Origin: Mesorhizobium sp. AR07
GTDB lineage: Bacteria; Pseudomonadota; Alphaproteobacteria; Rhizobiales; Rhizobiaceae
Reading direction: 5' to 3'
Assembly: GCF_024746815.1 (NCBI RefSeq)
Contig: NZ_CP080525.1
Coordinates: forward strand, 62,001-126,000
DNA: 64,000 bases
In this document: piece by piece, positions 36,627 through 45,712 of the stretch
How the letters are laid out: each line of letters starts with the position of its first letter
Numbering within the stretch: position 1 is the first letter of the stretch
Notes under the pieces: generated by a model
The model's input: only the letters and a program-made list of their open reading frames with translations
Databases searched by the model: none
Told to the model about the DNA's origin: nothing
Translations under genes and position numbers: made by a program

Positions 36627-37103
36627 ATGGCGAAGCAGTCGTCTAAGGCGCCGGCATCCAAGACACCGGCAAAGAAAGCACCCGTGAAAGCCGCGACGGC
36701 GAAGGTCGCGGCAGCAGTGAAAAAGGCAGCGCCCGCGGCCAAGCCGAAGGCAGCGCCCGCGAAGGCAGTGGCAAAGCCTGCTGCGAAGGCCGCACCGGCC
36801 AAGAAGCCGGCAGCAGCAAAGGCCGCGGCAAAACCGGCAGTGAAGAAGGCAGCGCCCGCGAAGGCAGCGGCAAAGCCGGCTGCAAAGGCAGCAGCACCGG
36901 CCAAGAAGCCGGCAGCAGCCAAGGCGGCGGCGAAACCCGCTGCCAAGAAGGCGGCGCCTGCTAAGGCAGCGGCAAAGCCGGCGGCCAAGGCAGCACCGGC
37001 CAAGAAAGCGGCGGCTGCTGCGACAAAGCCCGCCGTGAAGAAAGCCGCGGCCCCCAAGGCCAAGGCAGCACCGGCAAAGGCGAAGGCGCCGGCCAAGAAG
37101 TAG
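36627..37103 (+). CDS. histone H1-like Ala/Lys/Pro-rich protein
   Basis: A 158-residue protein composed almost only of Ala, Lys, Pro and a few Val, Ser and Thr, in repeats of the kind AAKPAAKKAAPAK. It lacks the globular winged helix of eukaryotic H1 and resembles bacterial histone H1-like tails that bind DNA and compact the nucleoid. The ATG at 36627 has AAGGGG upstream. The underlying repetitive DNA could vary in copy number. No operon partner is evident. Confidence 0.82.
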   Translation: MAKQSSKAPASKTPAKKAPVKAATAKVAAAVKKAAPAAKPKAAPAKAVAKPAAKAAPAKKPAAAKAAAKPAVKKAAPAKAAAKPAAKAAAPAKKPAAAKAAAKPAAKKAAPAKAAAKPAAKAAPAKKAAAAATKPAVKKAAAPKAKAAPAKAKAPAKK

Positions 37104-37549
37104 ACCAGGACTTGTTGGAGCCTGCGTGTCCTGCTGGATGCGCAGAGAAGGCTCCGACTTCTGCAAACGGCACATGTTCATTCCGGAAATCGCAAGCGGT
37201 TTTCGGGCTATGCGCAGCATCGTGGAGGAAGAGGACCAGGGCAGCAAAGCGAGGCGCCGGACAGGCTGCCTCGTTTGCTCGCGCGGTTCGGGTTTCCTTC
37301 GCGCCTGGTCATGATACGAATGCCCCGCCGCGAGGCCGGGGCTGCAAGGCATTGAAGCAGGGCCGGCCGTTCCGCTCTGTTGCGGTTTTCTTGATCCCGT
37401 GTGGATCGCGTATTCGCCCGTAGCCTGGTCACGATGGTCATGGCAGGAAACCATCGCCGGTTTTCTGGCAGCTGGTTTTTTCGTCGCCTGGCCATTGCCG
37501 GCCAGTCGCTCCCGGTTGAAAGTGCCGGCCGGCGAACAGGAACCCGATC
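37104..37549. other. gene-free stretch with a partial RIME-like motif
   Basis: About 446 bases between the H1-like gene and the GST gene. A CCGGAAATCGCAAGCGGTTTTCGG-type segment near 37184-37210 resembles the core of the RIME family. The rest shows no convincing gene; it should contain the promoter of the GST gene. Confidence 0.5.
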
Positions 37550-38146
37550 ATGCCCAGACTGCTCTATGCCTCTTCTTCTCCCTATAGTTCCAAGGTGCGC
37601 ATGGCAGCAGCCTATGCCGGCATCGCCATCGATCTCGTGCCGGTCAAGACCGAGGACAAACCGGCCGAACTGATCGGCGCCAATCCACTGGGCAAGATTC
37701 CGGTTCTGATGCTCGATGATGGCCGCTCGATCCATGACAGCCGTGCCATTACCCAGCACCTCAACCGTGTTTCGAAGAGCGCGCTGTTTCCGCGCAATCC
37801 CGACAAGCGGCTCGAGGCGGAGATGCTGGAGGCACTGGCGGACGGCATTTGCGACTGCGCGCTGTCGATGGTCTATGAGCGGCGCACGCGGCCGGAGGAA
37901 ATAGTCTACCAGCCGTGGCTCGACCGGCAATGGGCGAAGATCACGGCAGCGCTCGATCTGCTCAACGCCAACCCGCCAAAGCTGCCGAAGAAGATCACCG
38001 CTGGCCACATGGCCTTGCGCGCCTGCCTTGGCTATCTCTCACTGCGCTTTGCCGGAAAGTGGGAAAAGGGCCGCGCCCGCTTGACGCGCTGGGCGGCACG
38101 CTTCGACGAGAAGTTTCCGGAGCTGAAAGGCTGTATTCCCGGATGA
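37550..38146 (+). CDS. glutathione S-transferase family protein
   Basis: A 198-residue GST-like protein. The thioredoxin-like N-terminal domain (LLYASSSPYSSKVRMAAAYAGIAIDLVPV; ANPLGKIPVLMLDDGRSIHDSRAI) includes the cis-Pro VPVL-type turn and the acidic-Ser glutathione contact (HDSRAI). The C-terminal helical domain follows from residue ~85. Substrate is unknown. A bidirectional terminator separates it from the convergent outer-membrane protein gene. Confidence 0.9.
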   Translation: MPRLLYASSSPYSSKVRMAAAYAGIAIDLVPVKTEDKPAELIGANPLGKIPVLMLDDGRSIHDSRAITQHLNRVSKSALFPRNPDKRLEAEMLEALADGICDCALSMVYERRTRPEEIVYQPWLDRQWAKITAALDLLNANPPKLPKKITAGHMALRACLGYLSLRFAGKWEKGRARLTRWAARFDEKFPELKGCIPG

Positions 38147-38182
38147 TCGCTTGATCATCCCCGGGATGATCGCTTGATCACC
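38141..38182. repeat. tandem 23-bp repeat of a small palindrome
   Basis: Two copies of GGATGATCGCTTGATCA lie 23 bp apart; the first includes the GST stop codon. Within each, GATGATC and GATCATC (or GATCA) pair around GCTT. It sits directly before the terminator. Confidence 0.75.
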
Positions 38183-38202
38183 CATTGACCCATCGGACAC
38201 AA

Positions 38203-38232
38203 AAAAAGCCGGGCGCAAAGGCCCGGCTTTTT
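38203..38232. terminator. bidirectional Rho-independent terminator
   Basis: AAAAAGCCGGGC and GCCCGGCTTTTT pair perfectly around a 6-nt loop. It has T-runs on both strands and lies between the convergent GST and outer-membrane protein genes. Confidence 0.9.
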
Positions 38233-38252
38233 CGTGTCGTGGCTTGAACGAC

Positions 38253-38912
38253 TTAGAACTTCATGCCGACGCCGAAGGTGACGCGGTTGTCGGTGGCCTT
38301 GACCTTGCCGATACCGCCACCGAAGTCCTTGCTGCCGAAATCGGTGTAGCGATACTCGACGCGGCCGAACACATTGTCGGTCAGCTTGATGTCGGTGCCG
38401 ACACCCGCGGTCCAGCCGAGCATGGTAGCTTTATCGCTGGCGCCCAGGACGGTATCCTCCACCTTCAGGCTCTTGCCGGCGAGACCGCCGGTGCCATAGA
38501 GCAGGATTTGCGGGGTCACGGCGTAGCCAAGGCGGGCACGCAGCGAGCCTTCGAAGCCGCCCTTGGAGTTGATGCCGTTGTCGCTACCCTTGACGCCGTT
38601 GTAGCCAAGTTCGGCTTCACCGCCGTACACAAAGTTCTCCTGCTGCCACTGGTAGCCGCCGAAGACACTGCCGACGAAGCCCTTGGTAGTGGTGTCAATG
38701 CCGAAATCCTTTTCCTTGGTACGGCCACTGAAGCCATAGCCAACATTGAGACCGGCATAGGGGCCTGCCCACGAAGCGACCGGAAGTTCGGCAACCGGCG
38801 CGGGTGCCGGCGGCTCTTCCTGGACGACGTCCGCGGCATAGGCGGTTCCACTGAGGGCGAAGAGCCCGAGCGCCACGGCCAGCGGCCGTGCGAATTTGAA
38901 ATTGGCTTGCAT
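38253..38912 (-). CDS. Omp25/Omp31-type outer-membrane beta-barrel protein
   Basis: A 219-residue outer-membrane protein. The signal peptide (residues 1-26, ..SGTAYAAD) is followed by a proline-rich segment, then an eight-stranded barrel (WAGPYAGLNVGYGFSG; GGYQWQQENFVYGGEAEL; VEYRYTDFG) ending in the canonical phenylalanine (VTFGVGMKF). The family is abundant in rhizobia and Brucella and anchors or shields the envelope. A perfect AAGGAG precedes the ATG, indicating strong translation. Confidence 0.9.
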   Translation of the reverse strand: MQANFKFARPLAVALGLFALSGTAYAADVVQEEPPAPAPVAELPVASWAGPYAGLNVGYGFSGRTKEKDFGIDTTTKGFVGSVFGGYQWQQENFVYGGEAELGYNGVKGSDNGINSKGGFEGSLRARLGYAVTPQILLYGTGGLAGKSLKVEDTVLGASDKATMLGWTAGVGTDIKLTDNVFGRVEYRYTDFGSKDFGGGIGKVKATDNRVTFGVGMKF

Positions 38913-39325
38913 TGTTCTTTACTCCTTAAGCCACAGGACACAGGCTTGTTTCTCACGATCGCCATCGACCCGTCCGGGGGGTGAAACGGATCTGGCGTTC
39001 GTCGGTTCTAAATGTCGTGTCAAAATACGGCTGAAGCGAACCTGAACTTGGGTCATTCCCCGGCGCGAATGAGGCGGAACCTTGACGTTGCATCTTCGCA
39101 ACAGCGAAATGGCAGGAGCCGTTCCATGCTGCGCTGCACACCGCTTGGTGCAAGGAGTCCAGCGTCCTATATTGCGCTTGGGTGGTTCCGAGTCCAAGAC
39201 GAGTCGGGAGCCCGGATCGGCCGCTTCGCCACAATGCTGCCCCAGGTGCGAACGCCATTTAACGCATGCCGGGCCATATTTCGCCGGCACCGTTTTTTCG
39301 GACCGAAATTGAGGATTGACACCAT
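38913..39325. promoter_or_regulatory. divergent intergenic region
   Basis: About 413 bases between the outer-membrane protein (leftwards) and the SDR gene (rightwards). Both promoters should lie here; a TTGACA-like hexamer is visible on the minus strand near 39020. I see no repeat or small gene with support. Confidence 0.4.
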
Positions 39326-40090
39326 ATGAGCAAAGCCACTGCCACGGCTCTGGTGACCGGCGGGGCGAAACGGATCGGCAGGGCGATCGTCGAAGATCTC
39401 GCCGCCCACGGCTTTGCCGTCGCCATCCACTGTAACCGTTCACGCAATGAGGCGGATGCGTTGGCCGGCCTGGTCAACCGGGCCGGCGGCCGCGCCGCCG
39501 TGGTCGCCGCCGACCTGACCGATATGGACGCCGTCAGCGACCTCGTCGGCCAGGCCGATGCGGCGCTTGGACCGATCTCGCTGCTGGTCAACAATGCGTC
39601 CCTGTTCGAGGACGATTCGGTCCTGGACTTCGACTGGCGGGCCTGGGACCGGCACTTTGCCGTTCATGTGAAGGCGCCGGCGCTGCTGGCGCAGAATTTT
39701 GTCCGGGCATTGCCGGCAGGGCAGGAGGGTCTGATCGTCAATATGATCGATCAGCGCGTCTGGCGGCCGACGCCGCGCTATTTCTCCTACGCGCTGTCGA
39801 AGTCGACGCTGTGGACGGCCACGCAGATGATGGCACAGGCTCTTGGGCCGCGCGTCCGCGTCAATGCCATCGGCCCAGGGCCGACCCTGAAGAATGTTCG
39901 CCAGGACGACAGCGATTTTGCCGCACAGCTCGATGGCCTGATCCTCAAGCGCGGCCCCGAATTGCCGGAATTCGGCGCCACCATCCGCTATCTCTGGGAA
40001 GCGCGCTCCGTCACCGGCCAGATGATCGCGCTCGATGGCGGCCAGCATCTTGCATGGCAGACGCCCGATGTGACAGGCATGGCGGAATGA
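39326..40090 (+). CDS. pteridine-reductase/FolM-like short-chain dehydrogenase
   Basis: A 254-residue SDR. Its N-terminus [29 protein letters not shown] and the centre [25 protein letters not shown] match the PTR1/FolM type rather than FabG. In these, an Asp replaces the usual catalytic Ser and the YxxxK-type motif is retained (YALSK). It may reduce dihydromonapterin or another pterin. Its stop overlaps the uvrC ATG (ATGA), so the two are coupled, an arrangement I associate with rhizobia. Confidence 0.82.
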   Translation: MSKATATALVTGGAKRIGRAIVEDLAAHGFAVAIHCNRSRNEADALAGLVNRAGGRAAVVAADLTDMDAVSDLVGQADAALGPISLLVNNASLFEDDSVLDFDWRAWDRHFAVHVKAPALLAQNFVRALPAGQEGLIVNMIDQRVWRPTPRYFSYALSKSTLWTATQMMAQALGPRVRVNAIGPGPTLKNVRQDDSDFAAQLDGLILKRGPELPEFGATIRYLWEARSVTGQMIALDGGQHLAWQTPDVTGMAE

Positions 40091-42153
40091 GTCCTGTAGA
40101 CCACAAAAGCAAGCCGCGCGGCGCCGCCGACGATCTGCCCCCCGATATCGACCTTGAGGACGAGGCGGCGGAAGAGATTGTTGCGCCTGCTGGGCCTGAT
40201 GTCGCCTTCACCGCCATCGACTGGGCGCCGCATGCCGGCGACGCCGAAGGCATGGTCGGTGCCGAGGTGATCCAGACGCTGGTCAAGCGGCTGCCCAATG
40301 CGCCCGGCGTCTACCGCATGATGAACGCCGCCGGCGACGTGCTCTATGTCGGCAAGGCGCGCAGCCTGAAGAAGCGCGTCACCAATTATGCCCAAGGCCG
40401 GTTCCACACCAGCCGCATCGGCCGCATGGTGCGCGAGACGTCGACGATGGAGTTCGTCGTCACCCGCACCGAGATCGAAGCGCTGTTGCTCGAAGCCAAT
40501 CTTATCAAGCGCTTGCGGCCGCGATTCAATGTTCTGATGCGCGACGACAAGTCGTTTCCCTATATCCTCTTGACCGGCGACCATGTCTCGCCCGGCATCT
40601 ACAAGCATCGCGGCGCGCGGTCGCGCAAAGGTGATTATTTCGGCCCCTTTGCTTCGGCTGGCGCCGTCGGCCGCACCATCAACTCGCTGCAGCGCGCCTT
40701 CCTGCTGCGCAGCTGCACCAACTCCTTCTACGAGAACCGCACGCGGCCGTGTCTTCTGTACCAGATCAAGCGCTGCGCCGGCCCCTGCACCGGAGAGGTT
40801 TCGGCCGCGGACTATGCCGAACTGGTCGGCGAGGCGAAGGACTTCTTGTCGGGCCGCAGCCAGAAGGTGAAGACGGAAATCTCGGCCGCCATGCAGCAGG
40901 CCTCGGAGACCCTCGATTTCGAGCGCGCCGCCATTTATCGCGATCGGCTGGCGGCCCTGTCGCATGTGCAGAGCCACCAGGGCATCAACCCGGCGACCGT
41001 CGACGAGGCCGATGTCTTCGCCATCCATCAGGAGGGTGGTCAGGTCTGTATCCAGGTGTTCTTTTTCCGCACCGGCCAGAACTGGGGCAACCGCGCCTAT
41101 TTCCCCAAGGCCGATCCGGCGCTGGAAGCCGCCGAGGTGCTGGGCTCGTTCCTGGCGCAATTTTACGACGACAAACCGACGCCGCGCGCCATTCTTCTGT
41201 CGCACGCCGTCGAGGATCAGGAATTGTTGGCCGAGGCGCTGTCGACCCGCGCCGGCCGCAGGGTCGCGATCTCGGTGCCGCAGCGCGGCGAGAAGAAGGA
41301 CCTGACCGACAACGCCTTGCAAAATGCACGCGAGGCGCTCGGCCGCCGGCTGGCCGAGACCTCGACACAAGGCCGGCTGCTTGCCGGTTTTGCCGAGACT
41401 TTCGGTCTTGCCAAGCCGCCGGTGCGCATCGAGGTCTACGACAATTCGCACATCATGGGCACCAATGCCGTCGGCGCCATGGTCGTCGCCGGGCCGGAAG
41501 GGTTCGTGAAGAACCAGTACCGAAAATTCAACATCCGCTCGACCGAGATCACGCCTGGCGACGATTTCGGCATGATGCGCGAGGTGATGGAGCGACGCTT
41601 TTCGCGGCTGCTCAAGGAGCATGGCGATGTCGCGACCGACGACGCGGCTGCGGCGCAAGCGGGTGACGACATCGAGGACGACATTTCCGGCAGTTTTCCG
41701 GCCTGGCCCGACGTCATCCTGATCGACGGCGGCCAGGGCCAGATGACGGCGGTACGAAAAATCCTCTCCGATCTCGGCATCGAGGACCGCGTCGTGGCCA
41801 TCGGCATCGCCAAGGGGCAGGACCGCGACGCCGGCCGCGAGCGCTTCTTCGTCAGGGGCAGGGACTCGTTTTCGCTGCCGGTCCGCGATCCCGTTTTGTA
41901 TTTCGTGCAGCGGCTGCGCGATGAGGTGCACCGTTTCGCCATCGGCTCGCACCGTGCGCGCCGCAAGAAGGAGATGGTCAAGAGCCCGCTCGACGAGATC
42001 AGCGGCATCGGTCCCGGCCGCAAGCGGGCGCTGCTCATGCATTTCGGCACCGCCAAGGCGGTCAGCCGTGCCGCCATCGAGGATCTGAGGAAGGTGGACG
42101 GTATTTCCGAACAGGTGGCGAAACTGGTCTACAATCATTTTCATGAGAGTTGA
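40087..42153 (+). CDS. uvrC: excinuclease ABC subunit C
   Basis: A 688-residue nucleotide-excision-repair nuclease. The GIY-YIG domain ([28 protein letters not shown]) starts near residue 73. The UvrB-binding helix ([19 protein letters not shown]), the RNase H-like domain ([21 protein letters not shown]) and the C-terminal (HhH)2 domain ([13 protein letters not shown]) follow. An acidic N-terminal extension of ~55 residues and an acidic insertion near residue 520 ([16 protein letters not shown]) are typical of alphaproteobacterial forms. The start at 40087 overlaps the SDR stop. Confidence 0.96.
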   Translation: MSPVDHKSKPRGAADDLPPDIDLEDEAAEEIVAPAGPDVAFTAIDWAPHAGDAEGMVGAEVIQTLVKRLPNAPGVYRMMNAAGDVLYVGKARSLKKRVTNYAQGRFHTSRIGRMVRETSTMEFVVTRTEIEALLLEANLIKRLRPRFNVLMRDDKSFPYILLTGDHVSPGIYKHRGARSRKGDYFGPFASAGAVGRTINSLQRAFLLRSCTNSFYENRTRPCLLYQIKRCAGPCTGEVSAADYAELVGEAKDFLSGRSQKVKTEISAAMQQASETLDFERAAIYRDRLAALSHVQSHQGINPATVDEADVFAIHQEGGQVCIQVFFFRTGQNWGNRAYFPKADPALEAAEVLGSFLAQFYDDKPTPRAILLSHAVEDQELLAEALSTRAGRRVAISVPQRGEKKDLTDNALQNAREALGRRLAETSTQGRLLAGFAETFGLAKPPVRIEVYDNSHIMGTNAVGAMVVAGPEGFVKNQYRKFNIRSTEITPGDDFGMMREVMERRFSRLLKEHGDVATDDAAAAQAGDDIEDDISGSFPAWPDVILIDGGQGQMTAVRKILSDLGIEDRVVAIGIAKGQDRDAGRERFFVRGRDSFSLPVRDPVLYFVQRLRDEVHRFAIGSHRARRKKEMVKSPLDEISGIGPGRKRALLMHFGTAKAVSRAAIEDLRKVDGISEQVAKLVYNHFHES

Positions 42154-42184
42154 AAATGTATGGGAGTCAGGTCTGCCTGTTGGT

Positions 42185-42204
42185 CGGACGGCCTGCGCCG
42201 TCCG
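42185..42204 (+). terminator. hairpin after uvrC
   Basis: CGGACGGC and GCCGTCCG pair around CTGC, 32 nt after the uvrC stop. A T-poor tail follows, so this is a weak or Rho-assisted terminator at best. Confidence 0.4.
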
Positions 42205-42277
42205 GGCGTTTCGGGATTGGCATCCAATGGCATACGGCGCGGCCTATGTCGCACCAAAGCGTGCTAAAGCGGCATAG

Positions 42278-42475
42278 ATGCCTAGGAAGCCGAAGCCGCC
42301 GAGACCACCCTTGTCGTGCGTGATCTGCGATAAGCGCATGAAGCGAACGCGCCACAATGGCCAGAAGCTGTATTGCGGAAAGCGATGCACGAAACGTGCT
42401 GCCGAGTTGCGCGCGGCGGCGCGGTTGCAGGCTTCGGGACATTGCGACGTTCGTAGGTATCCGCCGATGTTTTAG
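42278..42475 (+). CDS. possible small zinc-ribbon protein
   Basis: A 65-residue basic ORF with a CxxC...CxxxC pattern: SCVICDKRM and YCGKRCTKR, 17 residues between the pairs. That spacing suits a one-zinc ribbon. It lies alone between uvrC and pgsA and has a weak ribosome-binding site, so coding status is uncertain; the ordered cysteines argue in its favour. Confidence 0.45.
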   Translation: MPRKPKPPRPPLSCVICDKRMKRTRHNGQKLYCGKRCTKRAAELRAAARLQASGHCDVRRYPPMF

Positions 42476-42531
42476 CGAGGCGGCGGGAAAGTTGCGCAAT
42501 TTGTCGTGAATAATTATTTCGACGGGAGCTG

Positions 42532-42560
42532 ATGCATGTCCCCAAAAGTGCGCGGCGGTT
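42532..42560. repeat. truncated RIME-like motif
   Basis: TGATGCATGTCCCCAAAAGTGCGCGGCGG resembles the left end of the element at 3304 (GCATGTCGCCCAAAAGTGG). The second half is missing or degraded. Confidence 0.5.
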
Positions 42561-42652
42561 CGTGCTTTTCGGCTGGCCAATCGATTTTGGCCTGTTGACC
42601 CCCTACAACAGCTTCTGATTTGAGTAGGCAGGCAGAAAGAAGTTCCCCAGAC

Positions 42653-43249
42653 ATGGCCAAGCGCGCATTCAACCTGCCCAACATGCTCACCTACGCCCGC
42701 ATCGTCGCGGTGCCGCTGGTGGTGCTGTGCTTTTTTCTCGAGGGACATCTGAAGTCGAGCGATTTCGCGCGCTGGTCGGCGCTGATCATCTTCCTGCTCG
42801 CAAGCATCACGGACTACCTGGACGGCTATCTGGCGCGCGCCTGGCAGCAGACCTCCAACATCGGCAAGATGCTCGACCCGATCGCCGACAAACTGCTGGT
42901 CGCGACCTGCCTGCTGCTTTTGGCTGCCGACACCGACCGCCATGCCGGTATTGCGGGATGGTCGCTGTGGGCGGCGATCATCATCCTGTGCCGCGAAATC
43001 CTGGTTTCGGGCCTGCGCGAATATCTGGCGGCGCTCAAGGTCTCGGTGCCGGTGACGCAGCTGGCAAAATGGAAGACCGCCATCCAGATGGTCGCCATCG
43101 CCTTCCTGCTGGCGGGGCCTGCCGGCGACAAGATCTTCCCGCTGACCACCCAGACCGGGCTGGTGCTGCTGTGGATCGCGGCTCTGGTCACGCTCTACAC
43201 CGGCTACGACTATTTCCGCGCCGGCCTCAAGCACATCATGGACGAGTGA
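42653..43249 (+). CDS. pgsA: CDP-diacylglycerol--glycerol-3-phosphate phosphatidyltransferase
   Basis: A 198-residue integral membrane enzyme that makes phosphatidylglycerophosphate. The CDP-alcohol phosphotransferase signature DYLDGYLARAWQQTSNIGKMLDPIADK provides all conserved Asp residues. It begins NLPNMLTYARIVAVPLVVL and has about five membrane helices. moaD starts one base after its stop. Confidence 0.95.
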   Translation: MAKRAFNLPNMLTYARIVAVPLVVLCFFLEGHLKSSDFARWSALIIFLLASITDYLDGYLARAWQQTSNIGKMLDPIADKLLVATCLLLLAADTDRHAGIAGWSLWAAIIILCREILVSGLREYLAALKVSVPVTQLAKWKTAIQMVAIAFLLAGPAGDKIFPLTTQTGLVLLWIAALVTLYTGYDYFRAGLKHIMDE

Positions 43250-43250
43250 G

Positions 43251-43508
43251 ATGACGACCCGGCTCATCTATTTTGCCTGGGTGCGCGAGCGGATCGGCCT
43301 GCCCGAGGAAGACGTCGACTTGCCTGCGGGCATCGAGACCGTCGCCGACCTCCTGCGCTGGCTGAAATCGCGCGGCGAGGGCTACGAGCACGCGCTGCAA
43401 TATCCGGAAGTGATCCGCGTCGCCATCAACCAGGAACATGTCGACCACCGCGAGAAGATATCAGGCGCCCGCGAGATCGCGCTGTTCCCGCCGATGACCG
43501 GGGGCTGA
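43251..43508 (+). CDS. moaD: molybdopterin synthase small subunit
   Basis: An 85-residue ubiquitin-like sulfur carrier for molybdenum-cofactor synthesis. It begins RLIYFAWVRERIG and ends in the essential double glycine (LFPPMTGG) that is thiocarboxylated. It lies between pgsA and moaE with spacings of 1 and 5 bp. Confidence 0.95.
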   Translation: MTTRLIYFAWVRERIGLPEEDVDLPAGIETVADLLRWLKSRGEGYEHALQYPEVIRVAINQEHVDHREKISGAREIALFPPMTGG

Positions 43509-43513
43509 CCCAC

Positions 43514-43990
43514 ATGTCGGCCGCAATGGTGCCGACGGTGCGCATCCAGCGCGAAGATTTCGACGTCGCTGCCGAGATCGCCGCACTGACGCAGGGTCGC
43601 GCCGACATCGGTGCGGTGGTTTCTTTCTCCGGCCTATGCCGCGACGAGCAGGGCACGCTCTCGGCGCTCGAACTCGAGCATTATCCAGGCATGGCGGAGG
43701 CCGAGATCGCCCGCATCGCCACAGAAGCGGCTCAGCGTTGGCCGCTGCAGGGCCTCACCGCCATCCACCGCCACGGCAAGATCGCGCCCGGCGAGAACAT
43801 CGTGCTGGTGGTGGCCGCCTCGGCGCATCGCCAGGCGGCGTTCGAGGCGGCGAACTTTCTCATGGACTACCTCAAATCGCGCGCGCCCTTCTGGAAGAAG
43901 GAGCATCGCGCCGACGGCTCCGACGGTGGCTGGGTCGAGGCCAGGGAAGCCGACGCCAAGGCCGCACAGCGCTGGAAACCGTCCGAATAA
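43514..43990 (+). CDS. moaE: molybdopterin synthase catalytic subunit
   Basis: A 158-residue MoaE that, with MoaD, inserts two sulfurs into precursor Z. It shows GAVVSFSGLCRDE, the basic ALELEHYPGMAE region, IHRHGKIAPGENIVLVVAAS and the catalytic-lysine stretch LKSRAPFWKKEHRADG. An alternative ATG 12 bases downstream would shorten the N-terminus slightly. Confidence 0.95.
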   Translation: MSAAMVPTVRIQREDFDVAAEIAALTQGRADIGAVVSFSGLCRDEQGTLSALELEHYPGMAEAEIARIATEAAQRWPLQGLTAIHRHGKIAPGENIVLVVAASAHRQAAFEAANFLMDYLKSRAPFWKKEHRADGSDGGWVEAREADAKAAQRWKPSE

Positions 43991-44087
43991 ATCCTGCCGC
44001 AGCCATGCATTGACCGCAATCCTTTGGCCAATTGACCGCGGTTGGTCAGCCCAGGGCATTAGCCAGCCCCGGGCAAGGGAGATGGTC

Positions 44088-44852
44088 ATGCTGGACAGGA
44101 TCGCCGAGTTCTTCGTCTTCGGTTTCGTGCCTTTGATCGTCGGCATGTTGGCCGTGCCGGAACTGTCCGTCGCCGCCGAAAGGGCCGTGCGAGGCGAGGT
44201 GATCTACCGCGAGCGCATCGCCTTGCCGCCCAGCGCCGTGCTCTCCGTCCAGCTTGCCGACGTCTCGCTGGCCGACGCGCCGGCCACGATCATCGGCGAG
44301 CAGAAAGTGAAGCCGGCCGGCCAGGTGCCGATCAGCTTCGAGATCAAATTCGATCCTTCCGTCATCCGGTCGCAAATGACCTATGCGTTGCAAGCCCGGA
44401 TTACCGTCGACGACAAGCTCCTGTTCATCTCCGATATGCGCCATCAGGTCGATCCGCTGACCGACGCGCCGCAGACCATCATGCTGAAGATGGTCGCGCC
44501 GAGCACCGAGCCGACGGCTTCCGTCTTCGGCCAGGTCTGGCTGGTCGACTATGTCGACGGCATTGGCGCCATCACCGCGCCGCAAGCGACGTTCAGGGTC
44601 AGCGAGGCCGGCAAGGCAGGCGGCAGCGGCCCCTGCAATACCTATTTCGCCACCGCCAAGGTCGATGGCCAGGCGATCGCCATCAGCGACATCGGCTCGA
44701 CCTACAAGGCTTGCGCACCGGAGGTGATGGCCGAGGAAAAGGCGCTGTTCGATGCACTGGCCAAGGCTGCGTCATACAGGATCGATGCCGGCAAGCTCGT
44801 CATATCGGGCAAGGATGGCCACGAGATCCTGCGCTTTAGCGCCGCGAGCTGA
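44088..44852 (+). CDS. YbaY/META-domain envelope protein
   Basis: A 254-residue exported protein. A hydrophobic N-terminal signal (FFVFGFVPLIVGMLAV) is followed by a YbaY-like lipoprotein domain (VRGEVIYRERIALPPSAVLSVQLADVSLADA). A HslJ/META-like domain comes next (GGSGPCNTYFATAKVDGQAIAISDIGSTYKACAPEVMAEE). META-domain proteins are linked to envelope stress and heat tolerance. The start at 44088 has GGGAG at better spacing than the ATG at 44082. No lipobox is obvious. Confidence 0.8.
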   Translation: MLDRIAEFFVFGFVPLIVGMLAVPELSVAAERAVRGEVIYRERIALPPSAVLSVQLADVSLADAPATIIGEQKVKPAGQVPISFEIKFDPSVIRSQMTYALQARITVDDKLLFISDMRHQVDPLTDAPQTIMLKMVAPSTEPTASVFGQVWLVDYVDGIGAITAPQATFRVSEAGKAGGSGPCNTYFATAKVDGQAIAISDIGSTYKACAPEVMAEEKALFDALAKAASYRIDAGKLVISGKDGHEILRFSAAS

Positions 44853-44925
44853 GGCACCTTGAGGCCCGGGCGCATGGCCTGACGATGCATCTCGATACGC
44901 TGATGCCGGGCTGAAACAGATGCTC

Positions 44926-45531
44926 TCACCCGGCTCGTTCGAACACGGCGCCGTAGTGATAGGGCGGCACCTCGACCAGTTCGGCAAGCCTGAGGCCACC
45001 CGCCTCGGCGGCCGCGATGGTCTGTTCCGGCGACAGCCTCAATTCGGTCTTGGGTCCGCGAGGCTCGCCCTGGACGATCGTTGTTTCGCGCGGACGCTGG
45101 TGCCAGTTGACGATGGCGAAACGGCCGCCTCGGCTGAGTGCGGCCCGCACCGCGCGCGCCAAACGCGGCCGGTCCGGAACGCCGTGAAAGGCGTTGGCCA
45201 TGAAGATGAAGTCGGCGAGTCGAGGCACCAGGCTTGCAAGCTCATAGGCGTCGCCGGCGACGAAGTCGCAATTCGTCGCGCCGCTTTCGACCAACCGGCG
45301 TCGGGCGGCTTCGAGCAGATCGGCATCGATATCGATAGCGACGACATGACAGCCCACCTTGGCGATCGGCAGCGTGAACCAGCCGTCACCGCAGCAGAGA
45401 TCGATCACCTCCATGCCTGACTTGATCCCCGTTGCCGAAAGCACGGCGGCCGGGTCTGGCCACAGCGCCTCCCACCAGTCGCTGTTCGGCATCTCCGTGC
45501 CTTGGAAGAAACCCGGAATGGCACTGGTCAT
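44926..45531 (-). CDS. SAM-dependent class I methyltransferase
   Basis: A 201-residue methyltransferase with motif I VIDLCCGDGWFTLPIA, the motif II acidic residue HVVAIDID, and the later NAFHGVPDRPRLARAVRAALSRGGRFAIVNWHQRP. The specific substrate is not recognisable. A GTG at 45558 could add nine residues; the ATG at 45531 is preferred. It stands alone between convergent and same-strand neighbours. Confidence 0.78.
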   Translation of the reverse strand: MTSAIPGFFQGTEMPNSDWWEALWPDPAAVLSATGIKSGMEVIDLCCGDGWFTLPIAKVGCHVVAIDIDADLLEAARRRLVESGATNCDFVAGDAYELASLVPRLADFIFMANAFHGVPDRPRLARAVRAALSRGGRFAIVNWHQRPRETTIVQGEPRGPKTELRLSPEQTIAAAEAGGLRLAELVEVPPYHYGAVFERAG

Positions 45532-45583
45532 GTAGAGCTCGGCTCCATTGTCGGTCACTTCAGTTCGATGTCTCAACCCTAGC

Positions 45584-45628
45584 GCATGTCGCCCCAAAAT
45601 AGTCCCGGTTTGAGAGAACGACGTTGCA
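45584..45628. repeat. degraded RIME-like element
   Basis: GCATGTCGCCCCAAAATAGTCCCGG... and an imperfect right arm (GAACGACGTTGCAT) correspond to the element at 3304-3347, but the second palindrome is absent. Confidence 0.6.
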
Positions 45629-45660
45629 TTCGTGCGCGACACCTGACCACTGCGTAATGA

Positions 45661-45687
45661 AAAAGGCCGGCGAAAACGCCGGCCTTT
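45661..45687 (-). terminator. Rho-independent terminator of ndk
   Basis: AAAGGCCGGCG (45662-45672) and CGCCGGCCTTT (45677-45687) form an 11-bp stem with a 4-nt loop. On the minus strand it is followed by TTTTTCATT, 25 nt after the ndk stop. Confidence 0.9.
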
Positions 45688-45712
45688 CTGGATCAGACTT
45701 TGTGATGTCTGC

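Noticed and set aside
36627..37103. Repeat array that could suggest a CRISPR or satellite
   Set aside because: The repeats are short, in frame and encode an AKP-rich protein with a ribosome-binding site; there are no spacers.
39988..42144. A 718-codon reading frame antisense to uvrC
   Set aside because: The plus strand encodes an intact UvrC with all domains; long antisense frames are expected in GC-rich DNA.
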